A stretch of DNA of 6,568 nt from Candidatus Bipolaricaulota bacterium. GTDB lineage: Bacteria; Bipolaricaulota; Bipolaricaulia; UBA7950; UBA9294. Positions 5,573 to 6,568 of the stretch are shown in pieces. How positions within the stretch are numbered: position 1 is the stretch's first letter; each line of letters opens with the position of its first letter. The translations under genes were made by a program, and so were the position numbers. The stretch covers positions 1 to 6,568 of the forward strand of contig WFSM01000023.1 of assembly GCA_015485945.1 (NCBI GenBank), written 5' to 3'. The notes beneath the pieces were generated by a model that saw only the letters and a list, made by a program, of their open reading frames with translations, searched no databases and was not told the DNA's origin.

Positions 5573-6564
5573 GATTCACCGTCCTCGGGGCCGGCGGTTG
5601 GGGAACAGCGATTGCTCGGCTCCTAGCACGCAACGGCCACACCGTCGTCCTGTGGGCACGTGACCCCGCAAAGGCGGAGGCGATTGATCGCGTGCGGGAA
5701 AACCGGCTGTACCTTCCCGGTGTCATCCTGCCCCGGGAGAATCTGACGGTCACCTCCGACCTTGTGGCGGCGCTGACGGCGGAAGTAATCGTGGCCGCGG
5801 TGCCGTCGTTTGGGATGGCTGCGCTGGTGGAACGGATAGCGCCGCACGCCACTCCCGACCAGGCGTTCATCAACCTCGCCAAAGGGCTCGACCCCGATTC
5901 TGGTCGCACGATGTCCGAGGTGATTCACACCCGCATTCCCAACCACCCGGTGTTCACCCTGTCCGGTCCATCTCATGCGGAAGAAGTGGGACGAGACATG
6001 CCGACCGCGGTCGTCCTCGCCGGTGTGGATCGTGAACGCGGGAAACGCCTGCAGACGGAGATTATGACGCCGCGGTTCCGCGTTTACCTGAGCAGGGACA
6101 TCCGTGGTGTCGAGCTGTGTGGCACGGTGAAAAACATCATTGCCATCGCCGTGGGCGTAGCGGACGGTCTCGGGTACGGCGACAATTCCCGCGGCGCGCT
6201 CATCACACGCGGCTTGGTCGAACTGGTCCGGTTCGGGCGCGCGTTCGGCGCTCGCGATGCCACGTTTTTCGGACTAGCCGGACTTGGTGACCTCGTCGCC
6301 ACTGCCACTAGCCCCCACAGCCGCAATCACTACGTCGGATACCATCTGGGAAAAGGGGAACCACTCACCCGTATTTTGGCGGGAATGGATATGGTGGCGG
6401 AGGGAGTGCACGCCGTGACCACTGTGGCGCAATTGGCACAGGAGCGGGAAGTTGACATGCCGATCACCAATGCGGTCCATCGCTTGATGCACGGTGAAGT
6501 GAGCGCCGCCACGCTGGTGGACGAGATTATGACCCGTCCGCCGAAAGAGGAAGGGGTCACATGA
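5569..6564 (+). CDS. gpsA: NAD(P)-dependent glycerol-3-phosphate dehydrogenase
   Basis: This 331-residue cytoplasmic enzyme reduces dihydroxyacetone phosphate to sn-glycerol 3-phosphate, the backbone of bacterial ester phospholipids. The length is close to the usual 330-340. The N-terminal Rossmann loop GAGGWGTA (7-14) binds the nucleotide. Family signatures follow in order: LAKGLD with catalytic K105, LSGPSHAEEV (131-140), GTVKNIIAIAVGVADGLG with catalytic K188, GDNSRGALITRGL (204-216), GLAGLGDL (235-242) and SPHSRN with R252 (248-253), the last contacting the phosphate. It is complete, with no missing key residue. The ATG overlaps the protease stop and has GGGAG six bases upstream. Making glycerol 3-phosphate implies bacterial-type membrane lipids, so it argues against an archaeal host despite the ahcY type. 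The stop overlaps the next start by ATGA. Confidence 0.97.
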   Translation: MRFTVLGAGGWGTAIARLLARNGHTVVLWARDPAKAEAIDRVRENRLYLPGVILPRENLTVTSDLVAALTAEVIVAAVPSFGMAALVERIAPHATPDQAFINLAKGLDPDSGRTMSEVIHTRIPNHPVFTLSGPSHAEEVGRDMPTAVVLAGVDRERGKRLQTEIMTPRFRVYLSRDIRGVELCGTVKNIIAIAVGVADGLGYGDNSRGALITRGLVELVRFGRAFGARDATFFGLAGLGDLVATATSPHSRNHYVGYHLGKGEPLTRILAGMDMVAEGVHAVTTVAQLAQEREVDMPITNAVHRLMHGEVSAATLVDEIMTRPPKEEGVT

Positions 6565-6568
6565 CCGA
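6561..6568 (+). CDS. Start of a further coupled gene (partial, product unknown)
   Basis: An ATG at 6561 overlaps the gpsA TGA in the same ATGA arrangement used twice earlier in this cluster. AGAGGAAGGGG (6546-6555) just upstream would serve as a ribosome binding site. Only Met-Thr and an incomplete Asp or Glu codon are visible, so nothing can be said of the product. The call depends on the junction pattern alone. Confidence 0.55.

Noticed and set aside
1..6568. CRISPR arrays, tRNA/rRNA genes, insertion sequences and attachment sites
   Set aside because: No spaced direct repeats, cloverleaf-like segments, transposase motifs or long terminal inverted repeats were seen on reading the window.

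Overview
This window looks like ordinary bacterial chromosome: closely packed, moderately GC-rich genes (judged by eye, not counted). No mobile elements, CRISPR arrays, rRNA or tRNA genes were seen. Three proteins hint at an anaerobic, possibly thermophilic lineage: a very short single-cluster ferredoxin with the six-cysteine pattern of the Thermotoga type, a short-form S-adenosylhomocysteine hydrolase of the Thermotoga/archaeal type, and a secreted TPR protein resembling the TatT component of TRAP transporters. Thermotogae-like bacteria or a deep-branching phylum such as Bipolaricaulota would fit, but the phylum is a guess.

Layout. Bases 1-35 may hold the tail of a rightward gene. Bases 31-63 form an intrinsic terminator for a leftward gene (83-973) encoding an exported TatT-like helical-repeat protein. 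A 130-bp divergent promoter region (974-1103) separates it from a rightward ferredoxin gene (1104-1289). This region carries a good leftward promoter, an extended -10 rightward promoter and two 7-bp-arm inverted repeats lying on the promoter elements. The ferredoxin gene ends at a very strong terminator (1307-1342).

A tight rightward gene series follows: a patatin-like phospholipase (start at 1393), an EamA/DMT-type 10-TM permease interrupted by one in-frame TAA (2265-3170), and ahcY (3133-4353). After a 55-bp gap with a candidate promoter come a membrane-anchored C-terminal-processing protease (4409-5572), gpsA (5569-6564), and the first bases of a further gene at 6561. Successive genes are joined by ATGA stop/start overlaps at 2265, 5569 and 6561, a sign of translational coupling.

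Functionally, the rightward series mixes lipid metabolism (patatin hydrolase; GpsA making sn-glycerol 3-phosphate), methyl-cycle maintenance (AhcY), envelope proteolysis (S41 protease) and small-molecule transport (EamA). This reads as housekeeping gene clustering rather than one dedicated pathway. I did not find a convincing undescribed system. The best points for a second look are the single nonsense codon in the permease, the dyads in the divergent promoter region, and the cysteine-rich insertion in the TatT-like protein.
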